From Gnetum montanum (taxonomy: Eukaryota > Streptophyta > Gnetopsida > Gnetales > Gnetaceae): a stretch of 64,000 bases of DNA. Positions within the stretch are counted from its first letter, which is position 1. Every line of letters starts with the position of its first letter. Below the pieces are notes generated by a model. That model ran no database searches. It was given only the letters and a program-made list of their open reading frames with translations, and had not been told where the DNA came from. A program made the translations under genes and the position numbers. The stretch lies in NCBI GenBank assembly GCA_015680685.1, contig MNCI01002109.1:128370-192369 (forward strand), written 5' to 3'. Shown piece by piece: positions 22,082-32,700 of this stretch.

Positions 22082-22204
22082 AGTGTCTTATCGGTGTGCT
22101 ATTTACCGTTATATTAATTTTTCTTTTAATTAACCTGAAGGTTCGTTTAGGCTCCCAACGATGTGAGTGATATCCTATGTTCTATTCAGCGCACAAACAC
22201 TTAG

Positions 22205-22222
22205 TCCCCAACAATGGCGCCA
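22205..22222 (-). other. Primer-binding site of element B (tRNA-Asp)
   Basis: Minus-strand TGGCGCCATTGTTGGGGA lies one base from the LTR end. It differs from the plant tRNA-Asp complement at two positions, both transitions. It is the best-preserved PBS in the window. Confidence 0.85.
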
Positions 22223-22223
22223 A

Positions 22224-22963
22224 TGATGAGTGACGAGATACCCCTACACTCAACCATACTAATACGAGCGTAGCACACACGATCCTATCAAACTCCGCAG
22301 ACTAAGTGCCTACACGTCCCATGGAACACTTAGGGTTAATCATTCGTTGTCTTCCCAGACTTACTTGTAGTTTTCACGGTGTATGGTTAAGTAAGTCTAA
22401 GGTATATGATTTTTATAGCTTTTTTATGTTTTATGTCTCCTATGCTAACAAGGTGAAGGGTTGAGAAACTAATTACTAATTCTAACTAATGAACTAAGTC
22501 TAAATTAACCTAGCGTCAGCATCCATTCCCACTTACTGTACACATCCTGAACCGATGAAATTGTGGCTACCAAACGCTAATCGTTGCTGGGATCACCACG
22601 CATAACCCACGTGCTCGAAGTGGTCATACTGAGGCACTTAACTAGGAGGAAAGGGTTGAGAGAATCTAATCTAGCCTAAGTGTGATGAGCATTCGTTCCT
22701 TGATTATCCGTACACATCTTTAAATGCTCGTAATCAAGTCGTACTCATTCCGCGTTACTAGGAGATAAGGGTGAGAGAGAAAGTAATAANTATTCTATCT
22801 CTGGAGTGATCAATCTGCCAGAGTTTCCTTACTGTCTAGCCTAGGATGATGAAACAAGGGAGAGCCACCTCTTATTTATAGATATGACGATGCATCACGA
22901 TATCGCGTACGCGATATCGCATGGGATGCGATATCACGGCGGCAGCGATATCGCGTCTCATCA
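22224..22963 (-). repeat. 5' LTR of element B
   Basis: Edges are TGATGAGTGACGAGATACCC (22224) and GCGTCTCATCA (22963), followed by ATAAG. A perfect 22-bp palindrome of CGATATCG-CGTACG-CGATATCG type spans 22898-22919. A single n at 22790 joins sequence that in other LTRs is separated by more bases, so the 740-bp length may be too short. Confidence 0.88.
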
Positions 22964-22968
22964 ATAAG

Positions 22969-25449
22969 TATAGTTAACTAAGGCAAGATTGACCATGAGG
23001 CCAATTTTATAATGCTTTTTAGATATATATAATATAAAAATTTTGATGAAGAGGCTTGGATATGAAAGAAAGAGGGTTTAGCATCAAGTTGGCATTCGAC
23101 TATAAAACCTTACCAAATTTCATCGATAAGTTCTTTTTTCGATTTTGTAGATGCTAGGACAAGATCTATCCCTTCATAGAGGTGAATGGTTAAAAAAAAC
23201 TCATGTAGCTAGCCCCATTTTATTTGAACAAGGCTATGTTGATGATGATGAAAAATCTTGATGATGAAGCAAAGATGTAATGTTTTATAGACACTCTCTA
23301 TCTTACACTATCAATCATAATGCCAAACAAATTATAAAACTAAATTGTTTTAATAGATCCATTGCACCCTTGCACGTAATTAAAAGTAATTTAAACTTCC
23401 CAATGCCATTAGACTTATGCATTAAAGGAATGTCATTCACAAAAGCCAAAAATTAATCGCAACCTAGCAATGTTCATAATACTTTTTATACTCAATTGCT
23501 CAATTGCCATGACATAACTAAGCATATGATTTTTATATACCACAAAAATAAAACATTTCTTTAAATCCAAAACTATGCATTACAGGACTATGTATATTTT
23601 GTCATCAACTACATATTATAAGACTATATATATTGTCATCAACTAAATACATTTACAATGAAGAATAAATATTTGTTATTTTTTGAAGTTTGGCTAGAAT
23701 AGCAAATGGAAAAGGAGTGTTGATACTAGGCTTTGAACCTAGCACTTGTGATGTGAAGTTGTAGGAGCTAACCAACTAGCCAACAACCCATGCTCAATAA
23801 ATATTGCTTGAAGGACTAGCTTACTCATAGTTTAACATATTTGAATAAATATTTGTTATTAATATGCCTTAAGTGTAAGAATATTTAATGAGTTGGTAAC
23901 AAAATTGTCAAGAGATAGGTGCAAATTCTAAAGCTAGGATGGCATGTGAGTTTGTAAAATTAAAGGTGAGGTTTGAGCTAAGAATAGAAATCCTTACATT
24001 TGCCAATGCTAAGATCATGTCAATGGTTAACACTAAATCCAAGGATAATAGATGTAGCCTTGAATGTTCTAAGTAATAAACAATAATATTAACTACATTA
24101 GTCTACTATAAAATAGAATTGAATGACACTCTAATAATTAAAGAATGTAATTAGAACAAAATTAAAAAGAACAGTAGAATTAAAAAGAATAATCATGTGT
24201 GAATTAAACTACATTAGAAAATAGTAGTTTTGCATGCTTTAGCCCATGTTCAACTTTGGTAAGATGATACGCTATAGGCTTCAACCTTTATATAGGCTTT
24301 GACCTAGAATTAGTGTCAGTTTTGGATTTTTTTTCCTTAAAAGAAAATACAACTAAATACAACATTAAGCAAACATCTAGCCATAGTAAATCATTGTCAA
24401 ATCCTTCTCTTATTTCAACAAATTAGCTTGTGTTTATAGGTTAAGGGCCTTGAAATGATGATGATATGTACATCTAAGTAATATGTTTTGAAATCATCAT
24501 CATCATCATCCTAGCCTTGTCTTGACAAAGTGGGTTATTTTTTGTCATTCACTTTTATGAAGAGTAGATCTTTGTTTGATGATGTTGCATACCATTTTTG
24601 AAAGATGCCTTAATGACTGTTGCATATCTTATTTAGGGAATGCCTTAGCATTTGCAAAATTTGAAATAGAACTCATCAATGAGATTTGGCAAGGTTTTAC
24701 AACTCGCTACCAACGTCATGCTAACCCTCCTTTCATGCATTAGATACTAATACATATTTAAGTCTCATGTCTAAAATATCACAACTAGGTACCCTCCAAT
24801 TTCAAACTCATGTTTTCATAATGCTACTAACCAAGGAATGTTATGAAATCCTTTTTTACATGGTAAGCAACTTCACAGCTATTCTCTCTTTTAAATGATA
24901 GCAATTGTATATTGTTTCTTACCAAACTATGAGGATAATGATGAGGTCACAAGTAGTTTACTTAAATCTTAAGAATCTATTGTAGGTTTTTTTTTTATAA
25001 ATATGAATTAACACTAGTTAAAACAAGATAAGAAACTAATGATTTTTTTTTCTTTTTAGGAATAATAATAATAATAAAACTGAAATTTTATTCCGTCTAT
25101 AAACCCTCTCATCTATGAGACAATAAAAATATATATGCTATGAGTTTTGAAAACATCATTAAGAAAAATTATAATAGGTAAACTTATTATTTTAAAAACA
25201 CTAAGTTGCAAATTCAAGTTGTATTTAATGCATTGTTATGTTGGTGTTTGTTGTAGTACTTTTTGTTTCTATTAAAGTATTATTTTACTCTGTGGTTATG
25301 AACCTATGATCTTGCTTTATTTTGAATAATACTTTCCATCAATTAAAAAATATATGTTAAAATACCTTAATAATTTGTCTTGTTAAATCTGAAATAATTT
25401 AATTTTTTAATAAGATCCTCATAGAAGTAGAATGCCTTTAGAGTTATTA
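22969..25449. other. AT-rich intergenic DNA with one SINE candidate
   Basis: There are no ORFs with recognisable content. A CATCATCATC microsatellite lies near 24497. The region separates element B from the LINE and ends in the LINE target duplication. Confidence 0.6.
23663..23860 (-). mobile_element. tRNA-like SINE candidate with 18-bp flanking repeat
   Basis: The 18-bp sequence GAATAAATATTTGTTATT is repeated exactly at 23663-23680 and 23843-23860. Between them the minus strand holds TGGCTAGTTGG (box A match, about 23781-23771) and GGTTCAAAGCC (box B match). The box B word lies inside CTAGG-TTCAAAG-CCTAG, a perfect 5-bp stem with a 7-base loop like a tRNA T-arm (about 23745-23729). The minus 3' end is A-rich (CTTCAAAAAATAAC). 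The tRNA-like part is not at the extreme 5' end; a shorter unit (23674-23795) flanked by AATAAATATT at 23664 and 23796 is an alternative reading. It is not a functional tRNA: the acceptor stem has mismatches and there is no clear anticodon stem. Confidence 0.55.
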
Positions 25450-25463
25450 CATCTACCTTACTA

Positions 25464-26238
25464 GAGGCGGGAGCGAGAAAACGATTCCAGCAATGGAGCG
25501 ACGCCAACAGAAGAAGCAGGGGCTCTTTCTCTGCAAATTTTAAACGCTCCTCTCGCTGGCGAAACGTTAAACCAGCGGATGTCATTGCATCGTTTTGTTA
25601 TTTTTCTCGAAATTAACGAAAGAAGATGGAATAACTGAGCCCGAACGCAGACGCTGACGCCGCCACAGCCATTTGCTGAGGTCCGTCCAGGTGGGTGGGG
25701 TGGCCGCGTCGCCCAATACCGCCGTGCCCTGGGATTTCGCTGTGCCCTGCTACAAGCCTGAAAGAGCCCAGACCTGCCTGCCGTGAGGTGGCGCTAGGGT
25801 TTGATTACCGCCATTGTTGAGATCGAGGCCAGGCTGAGAATCTAAAGCCTGTTGCTGCTGGATAAAATTGCAGTTTATTTGTGTTCCGCGATTTTGCCTT
25901 TTTTGACCATTTTGCTGAGAATCTAAAGCCTCCTGCACTCTGCCGCTGCCGCTCTGCCGCTGCGCTGCGGAGCCCTCCAGCGCTCTGCCTCCAGACGCTG
26001 AACAGAAACTAACCGTTGGGCTCTCTTTTCTCCTGTTGGGCACCGCTGCGTTGCAGAGCCCTCCTGCTCTGCCTGCCTCCTGAGTTTCTCTTGGCCGTTT
26101 TATTTCTTTCTGCCGCGCTGTCTGGGGCCTTGCTCGTGGTGGGTGGACACGCACACCGGTGGTGAGGGTTTTCCTGCAATCTAGGCTGCAGAACGGTGTC
26201 AGGAATGCACGTGCCCTAGGCGTGGGCAGGTCATAAAG
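25464..26238 (+). promoter_or_regulatory. GC-rich 5' UTR / internal promoter region of the LINE
   Basis: GC content contrasts with the AT-rich flank. GCTGAGAATCTAAAGCCT occurs twice (about 25831 and 25914), and Gly/Arg-type GC repeats of CTGCCGCTGCCG and GCGCTGCGGAGCCCTCC type surround them. Plant LINEs carry an internal promoter here. Long antisense reading at 26154-25750 has no similarity and is taken as a GC-driven shadow. Confidence 0.6.
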
Positions 26239-27322
26239 ATGGATTCATCAGCTTCTGCATTTCCTCAGAGAAGTTCATTTACCTCACCTCAACTTGATTT
26301 TCTTTTACCGGATGATATTTTTGAAGCAGTCTCTAAAGATTTCACATCTCGGTTTCTGTTTTTTCAAATTGTGGGGTTTTTACCACGGTCTCCAAGTTTA
26401 AACACTTAAGTCAATAGCCTCCTTCAACCCCATGGCATTCAGGTTTCTCATGCTCGTTACTACGCTCGTCATTTCATTCTGGTAGAATTATCTGATGCTT
26501 CCCAGGTCGAAAAGGCTCTCTCAAAAAAAATTTTCAACTAGAAATGCAACCCTTATCGCACGCACCTGGAGTTTTGACTTTAATGTCAATGACCCTGTTT
26601 TTAATATAATTCCTTGTTACATAGAACTGCCCAATCTTCCACTCATTTTCTCCTCTGTTGAGAGGGACATTATTAGCACCCTGGGCCCTATTATTTCCGA
26701 TCATTGTAAGGCGATCAATGGAACTCAAATTCGCCGTTATTGTATTGAACTGGATATAGCCTGTCGGAAGACCTCATTAAACCTCGGTGCTGGTGGAAAA
26801 ATATTTACCCAAAAAGTGGACTATTTTTACCTTCCAAACTCATGTAGCTATTGTCACAGGGCCGAGCATCATATCTCGGCGTGTCCCATCCTAGCCAGGA
26901 AAAAACAATCTGTAGCCTCTCAGAAGACCGGTTCCCTAGTCACACCACCAGTAGGCCCATCCTCAGTATCCTTTAAATTCGGATCTCCTCTCCCAACAAC
27001 TCCTAAATCCTCCTCTCAGTCTAGCCGCTCCAAGCTACAGAAACAACAGTCAGGTACTCACACCTCCACCCAGGTCATCCCCTCAAACGTTGTCAAGAAC
27101 TCATTCTCGGAGGATGAGTTCGTGGTGGCCAGTGGTAGGAAACGAGTCAAAGCTTCCCTTCATTCTACTTCTTCCTCCACCTCCTCTTCACTAGACACTT
27201 CCATGGCCCTTGTCCCCACCAACAACTCCTTTGCCCTCCTGTCAGGAACAAAGGAAACTGATACTTCGACTCCCAAACCTTTTGTTGCCCTCCCATCCAA
27301 CCTACCCCTGGTTTCCCCATGA
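26239..27322 (+). pseudogene. LINE ORF1 (DUF4283-like, CCHC knuckle), one stop and one frame change
   Basis: ATG 26239 encodes MDSSASAFPQRSSFTSPQLD and stays open to a TAA at 26407-26409. The same frame continues (HARYYARHFILVELSDASQ) to a TAG at 26539. The body resumes in the -1 frame through an A8 run at 26523-26530 and is open to TGA 27320-27322. It contains TWSFDFNVNDPVFNIIPCYI (DUF4283-like region), then a zinc knuckle CSYCHRAEHHISACP (C-x2-C-x4-H-x4-C) and a Ser-rich tail. LINE ORF1 proteins bind the element RNA. The TAA could come from CAA by one transition, and the frame change is most simply a one-base indel in the A run. Confident as ORF1, not as functional. Confidence 0.85.
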
Positions 27323-30300
27323 ATCTCCTTTCTTGGAACGTTCGAGGCCTTACTGATAGGCTTCGACGGAAGCGAGCAGGCAACTTTATATCTAGTCTTA
27401 ATTTGACTTTTGATTTCATTCTCCTTCAAGAAATTAAGATTTCCGCCGACCTTTTATCCTATTCCGCCCATTGGTTTCTTCCTCACTCCTCACTCCTAGC
27501 GACATCCCATGCATGTGGGAAAGGAGGAGCGGCCATTCTCCTCTCACCCTATTGGAAAACTAAAATCCTTCAAAGCGGTTCGGATTCTGGGCATAGAGTT
27601 TCCTAGGCCACCTTCTCATCCCAGCATGGCCCCTTTGGCATTTGCTCGATATATGCCCCAAATGACTCCACAGAACGGGCTCTCCTTTGGCATGAACTTG
27701 CAACTTCTCTCCCCCCAATGCCTTGGATATTCGGAGGAGATTTTAATATGGTAGAATTCCCTCAAGATAAGCTCGGAGGGGTATTTCTTCAATTGCCCAA
27801 TCTCGAGTATCAGGCCTGGTCTGCATTTAAGAAAAGATTTTACCTCTCAGACGGGGTAGACAACTCCACGTGCGCTCCCCCCCATAGATTTACTTGGAGC
27901 AATCTCCGTCTAGGGCAAGCTCGCATCTACAGCAGGTTAGATAGGTTCCATTTCTCCACCCTCTCCTTTTGGCAAGCTTGCTCTGCCACTACAGTTCATC
28001 ATCATGCCACCTTATCCGACCACCTTCCTATCTCCATATCTATCAAGATTCATGGTAGCCCTGACCGACAAAAATTCCATCTTTTCAGACTACACAACAA
28101 CTGTTTTTCTTCCCCCACTGCCCAACTTCTTCTCTCCAACCTTTGGAATGCCGAACCTAGGCCCCTAAATCAGACGGGTTGGATTAATTGGTGGCATCGT
28201 GCTTCATGTCGAGTGCGAAACTTCGCTCGTTCATATGGTAAGACCGTGGCTGCTCAAGCCAAACTTGAATACAACAAAATTCACCTCACTATTGAGCATC
28301 TCACTAACAAACTAGCTCAAGATCCCTTCAATACTCTAGTTCACGAGGAGCTAGCTAGAGCACGCGTTGCCTTCCAACATTGGGAAGTGTACCGAGCACA
28401 AAGTGCCTTAACTAAAAGTCGGCTCACTTGGTTAAATATTCAAGATGAACACTGTAAGGAATTTTTTAAATATCTTAATGCTGCTTCCCCTTCGCATGCT
28501 ATAGACAAAATCTCATGTGAGGGTACCACCATTACTGACCACAATAGTATCCTCTCTTTTCTTAAGAACCACTACGAAACCCTTTTTGCTGCTACCCCAA
28601 TGGACATCTCTTCGTTCCAGGCTGCCACCCCTGATTATCCTCGCCTTATTAATCCTACTATGCTACAAAGCCTTGATGCTGATATCACTCTAGCGGAGCT
28701 ACAGGAGGCTTGTTCCAAGTTAAGTCGAGGAAAGGCTCCTGGTTATGATGGGTTTCCAGTAGAATTTTTTCAAAATCATTGGGATTTGGTTGGCAAGGAT
28801 CTTTTGCAGGTCATTAACGAGGCTCTCTTAACTGGTTCCCTTGGGCCCAATCTAAATCAAGGGGTAATTCGTCTCCTCCCCAAGTCTGGGGATCTAACCG
28901 ATATCTCCAATTGGCGTCCCATAACTCTTCTCAATGTAGTGTATAAAATTTGGGCGAAGTGCCTTGCCTTACGGCTGAAAAAAATTCTCGGTCAGATCAT
29001 ATCCCCTCAGCAAACAGGATTCGTTCCTGGTAGATATATTTTAGACAATGTGGTAGCGGCGTGGGAAGGTCTCAAGTGGGCTGAGGATGATGGACAAGAT
29101 ATTCTCCTAGTGAAACTAGATTATGCCAAGGCTTATGACAACATTAAGTGGGATTTTATCTTGCAGACTATGACCAAACTGGGTTTTGGACCCAAGTTCT
29201 TGCATATGGTGAAATGCTTATTCTCAGATGCTACTGCAAGAATTGCCACTACCTTCGGCATTACCTCTCCCTTTCCAATACATAGGTCTGTGCGCCAAGG
29301 TTGTCCTCTCGCCCCCTATCTCTTTATCATTGCATCAGACTTTCTTTGTCATCAAATTAACCTGGACATTAAAACTAAAGTTCTCACTGGGGTTAGCCTT
29401 TCCTCCTCTCAACAACAGCTTCTCAATATGCACTTTGCCGATGACTCCTTTTTTCTAGTTCAAAACACAGCCACCAATTTGCACCGCCTCTTATCAAGGG
29501 TGGAGCAATATTGCACACTCTCAGGTTCCATAATTAATTGGAATAAATCCTCTGTTTATAGCTTTAAGGGCAATTACAACCATGTGACCCACTATAAGTG
29601 GAAGCAGCTTCAAGATCAAGACATCGTTAAGATTCTGGGAATCCCTTTCCGCTTTAGAGGCTCAACATCTATCCTTTGGGAGCAAGTTATTCATCGAATT
29701 CAAAAGAAACTCGACAAATGGAAAACTAAACCCCTCACACTTGCGGGTAAATACCTTGTTTGTAAGTCCATATGCGCGTCCACCCATGTGTATTACTCTT
29801 CGTGTTGGGCCCCCTCCCAAGCTGCCTACCAGAAGCTAGAACGGTTATTCCGTGACTTTATGTGGTCCTCCAAGGACTCTCAAAAAGGCTTTCATCGTGT
29901 CGCTTGGACTATTGTTACTCTCCCCAAGAATAAGGGTGGCTTAGGCCTTTTGAACTCCTATAAGCAAGGAATTACCCTGGTTGCTAAGTGGTTGGTACAA
30001 CATTTAGATGCCTCAAATATTATAGGGACCCTCCTCCAATTAAGGCTTCATCAAGCCTTTCCTAAAAATAAGCCCTTCTGGAAAGACATCCATTTCGTTA
30101 ATTGGATTCTTTCCCCCCTCACTATCATTCTTCCCGGATCTCATGTTTTCAAAAGCATTTGGAGGGCCTGGCAAATTGTACACACTCGAATAGACTGGAC
30201 CAACGTTAAAATCAACCCTACTATCCTCTCTAAAGTGTGTCCGTGGTGGTTACCTCTGTCACCCACTCCCCTTGCTATCACAAATGCTAAGGTGGCTACC

Positions 30301-31152
30301 TCGTGGTATCGAAAACGTGTCATTTCCTTGAATTGTCTTAAGCTTGCTAGTCGTTGGATTTCAGGGGTTGAGTTTAACACTTTTTATGGGGAGTTGGCTG
30401 CAATGAAACATTGCCTTGTTCAGATTTACTCTTTCCTCCACGGTCACTGGCACCTGGATGTTACAGTGCAAAGCCTTTTTCATGGTCTTCAATGGCTTAA
30501 TGGGGTTAAACTCTTTCCCTATCGGCCATCTGTTCCCTTTCATCTCATGCACGACCCATCTGCAGTCATTCAACGTTGCAATAAATATTGGCACAAACAA
30601 GAGTCAGAAACATTTTGGATCCCTCTCTTCCAACTTATTTGGAAACTTCCGACCCTCCCCAAAATTAAGCAGTTCCTTTGGTGTCTTCTCCACCATGGTC
30701 TTCCTATCGGAAAACGTCTAGAATATCTTGGGATTCCTAATCCCACTTGCCCTTTATGTGGTGGACTAGATGACTTTGTCCATGTGTTTTGGCAATGTCC
30801 ATTTGCTCAACATGTGTGGCAGTGGACTTGTAAAGCTTTTCCATCCTACAAGCTATCTCAAGAGGATGCCATATTCGGATTCTTGAACATTACTTCTACT
30901 AATCTTAATTTTCTGTGGAAAGTTATTAGACCTATTATTTTATATTATATTTGGAAGCGAAGATGCAATGTTCTATTTCAAAAGACAGAGTATTCTAACA
31001 AATGTTTGCTTACCAGGTTGGAGATGTTGCAGATCTTTCGCCTCACCTATTTTCAACTCACATCTCAAGCATCCAAGTTCAATCTGGACAGTCATCAATT
31101 GGTTCATCTCCTGCAGCTATGGGAAAGACCTATGTGTTTTAGTTACACTTAG
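27319..31152 (+). CDS. LINE ORF2: endonuclease / reverse transcriptase / zf-RVT, one premature stop
   Basis: The ATG at 27319 overlaps the ORF1 stop (ATGA). The frame runs 1,277 codons to TAG 31150-31152, with a single internal TAG at codon 96 (27604-27606); codon 134 is the next ATG (27718). The apurinic-type endonuclease shows SWNVRGL (Asn7), LQEIK (Glu38), GGDFNM (Asp141) and LSDHLPIS (Asp234, His235). RT blocks follow: GKAPGYDGFPVEFFQ, RPITLLNVVYKIWAK, VKLDYAKAYDNIKW, SVRQGCPLAPYL and the catalytic FADD at residues 706-709. A zf-RVT domain lies near residues 1115-1172 (FLWCLLHHGLPIGKRL, CPLCGGLDDFVHVFWQCPF). All catalytic residues I can check are intact. The enzyme nicks target DNA and primes cDNA synthesis there. 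The stop would yield a product without the first endonuclease residues unless read through. Confidence 0.95.
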
Positions 31153-31383
31153 CATCAAATTCTATGTCATTCTATTTTGTAAAAAGCTAGTCTGTGCGAA
31201 CATTTGGTTGTGTCCCAACTTGGGGTACCTCCTCTAATACTAGTTTATTTTTAAGGTGTTTCCCGAGTGTCATTCACGATGCTCTCAGTTTTCCCCTTCC
31301 CTTAACCCTATGACTTATTCAAGTTGTTGTAATTGATGCTCCTTTAATTTCAATAAATCTTCTTTTCGGGGTCCGACACCCCC
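31153..31383 (+). other. LINE 3' UTR and terminus
   Basis: The region is short, with AATAAA at about 31352 and a GC-rich end in which GGGGT and ACCCC can pair around CCGAC (31368-31382). There is no A tail before the target duplication. A terminal hairpin could serve as an RT recognition structure, but the tail might simply have been lost. Confidence 0.6.
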
Positions 31384-31397
31384 CATCTACCTTACTA

Positions 31398-31856
31398 TAT
31401 AACGGCTATACCACCCATCCTCATCTTCCTTATTTGATAAAAATAAAAGTTAAAAAAAATAATCATAGGCTTGATTACGATGTTTGGTGTTTTTGAAAGG
31501 GACCCAGGTGAATCCCAGGTCATTGTACGCAAATGGGTGAGAACAAGGACAACAAAATCAAAATAAAATATAAAATCCCATGTCCGAAGATAAATCCAGA
31601 CCGAAAATACTGACGTATTTTTGCCACCCGGCGTGTTACAATACTCTTTGCCATAAATACAGAATCTGTCACTTCAACGCGACAACGGGCCACGTGTGTT
31701 TGCCAAAATGTCAAGAGCATCGCCAAAGAAAGCAACCCATGAATGAACTGATAGATTCTATCAGAGATAAATATGTTTACTAATTTTAGCCATCCTAATT
31801 GCTAAGAAGAAGAGGAACCAGAAAACACCCCAACAAGCAAGCACCACGGAGCCATC
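31398..31856 (+). promoter_or_regulatory. Promoter-like region with G-box
   Basis: GGCCACGTGTG (G-box/ABRE core CACGTG at about 31691-31696) lies downstream of TGACGTA (31611) and of TATA-like CCATAAATAC (about 31650). A second TATA-like GATAAATATG is at about 31766. These precede a leader-like stretch and ATGG at 31857. Such motifs are common in plant promoters, but all are short and could be chance. Confidence 0.35.
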
Positions 31857-32700
31857 ATGGATACCAAACGTTGCATGAGTTTTGCGTTCAGTATCTATAT
31901 CCATAGTTTTCTAGGTCGGCCATAAATCATCAAATTCGTGATGACTTGCCGGATCAGAAATTTTGTCGACCTAGTTGAGTCTGCACGATTTTTATGCTAA
32001 ACCTTATTTTTAAATATAATTTGGTCGGACTTGCTGATTTATGGTGATTCATGAAACATGCCAATCTAACATATTTCCCATTCTTTGGGTGTGCAGATTT
32101 ATCATCTGCTAACTATTTAAACACTGATCCATATCCATATCCCTTACATGCTGTTGCTCTGATACTGCTTGCTTCTTCTTTTTCTTCTCCTTGTATCCGT
32201 TCATGCTTGTGCTGTCCACATTGCTGTTGCTCTGATACTGCTTGCTTCTTCTTTTTCTTCTCCTTGTATCTGTTCATGCTTGTGCTGTCCACATTGCTGT
32301 TGCTGATACTGCTTGCTTCTTCTTTTCTTTCTCCTTGTATCTGTTCATGCTTGTGCTGTCCACATTGCCTCCTCCTTCAGGAGCTGCAACAACAAAAGTT
32401 CGGAACTCCATAAATGTTACTGCAACGTTAAGGGATGTGGTTGGTTTACCCAAATCTGTGTTGGGTTGAATGCTAACAACGGTAATAATAATGATAATAA
32501 TCCTTTGAGCAGCAAAAGCAGAATGGGCTTCAATGACACTGTCATCGCCGGCAGCTACAACAATAACAAGAAGAACAGCTACAACAATAACAAGAAGAAC
32601 AGTGCAAGGTGCAAACAAAATAACAAGCCCAAGCCGTTCTGCAAAAAGATGCTGCTGCCACCGGGGCGGCTGTGGCTTTGGCTGCGTTGTATCATTTGAT
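31857..32700 (+). pseudogene. Candidate secreted cysteine-rich peptide locus, probably broken
   Basis: The ATG at 31857 opens MDTKRCMSFAF and stops after 23 codons, with a weak possible donor at CAGTATCT. Downstream, one frame (32313-32699, no ATG) reads a hydrophobic signal-peptide-like LLLFFLLVSVHACAV. It is followed by RSCNNKSSELHKCYCNVKGC (then GWFTQIC) and an Asn/Lys-rich tail. The cysteine pattern is C-x9-C-x-C-x4-C-x6-C. The hydrophobic segment lies in a three-copy tandem repeat. Related cysteine modules occur at 14736-14978. I cannot build a clean exon model: an in-frame TGA at 32304 precedes the open part. The locus may therefore be a pseudogene or mis-resolved repeat. Function unknown. 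Confidence 0.35.
32150..32367 (+). repeat. Three tandem 72-73-bp units encoding signal-peptide-like sequence
   Basis: Units start at 32150, 32223 and 32295, each opening with GCTGTTGCT and containing TGTTCATGCTTGTGCTGTCC. The unit length changes frame between copies, so different copies read LLLLFLLLVSVHACAVHIA in different frames. Confidence 0.9.

Larger units (their letters stand above)
16036..22963 (-). mobile_element. Element B: complete but pol-deleted Ty3/gypsy element with TSD
   Basis: Both LTRs are present in the same orientation, and the element is flanked by ATAAG at 16031-16035 and 22964-22968. This proves one insertion event. On the minus strand the order is 5' LTR (22963-22224), PBS, gag, protease, a jump at about 18800-18840, A-rich tract, noncoding DNA, PPT and 3' LTR (16867-16036). 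RT, RNase H and integrase are missing, as is the long accessory ORF found in D, E and G. gag from 21207 down, and protease, lie in one frame apart from stops. The element would need enzymes in trans to move. Confidence 0.9.
25464..31383 (+). mobile_element. Full-length L1-type LINE flanked by a 14-bp target duplication
   Basis: CATCTACCTTACTA occurs at 25450-25463 and again at 31384-31397, so the insertion is 25464-31383 (5,920 bp). It has a GC-rich 5' region, ORF1 (nucleic-acid binding), ORF2 (endonuclease-RT-zinc finger) and a short 3' UTR with AATAAA. There is no poly(A) tail before the right duplication; the end is instead CGGGGTCCGACACCCCC, able to form a 5-bp stem. ORF2 has one stop in 1,277 codons, which suggests a fairly young copy compared with the LTR elements. 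Confidence 0.93.

Noticed and set aside
23720-23795. A functional tRNA gene
   Set aside because: The T-arm and boxes A and B are good, but the acceptor stem is mismatched and no sound anticodon stem can be drawn; it is better explained as a SINE.
25750-26154. 134-codon antisense ORF
   Set aside because: It lies antisense to the GC-rich LINE 5' UTR, with Arg/Gln-rich composition and no domain.
26521-26540. Programmed -1 frameshift at the A-AAA-AAA heptamer in LINE ORF1
   Set aside because: The sequence fits a slippery site, but the protein on both sides belongs to one ORF1 domain, an upstream stop already breaks the frame, and an indel in an A8 run is simpler.
30141-30721. Several 79-101-codon ORFs inside LINE ORF2
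   Set aside because: They are shadows of the long ORF2 frame.
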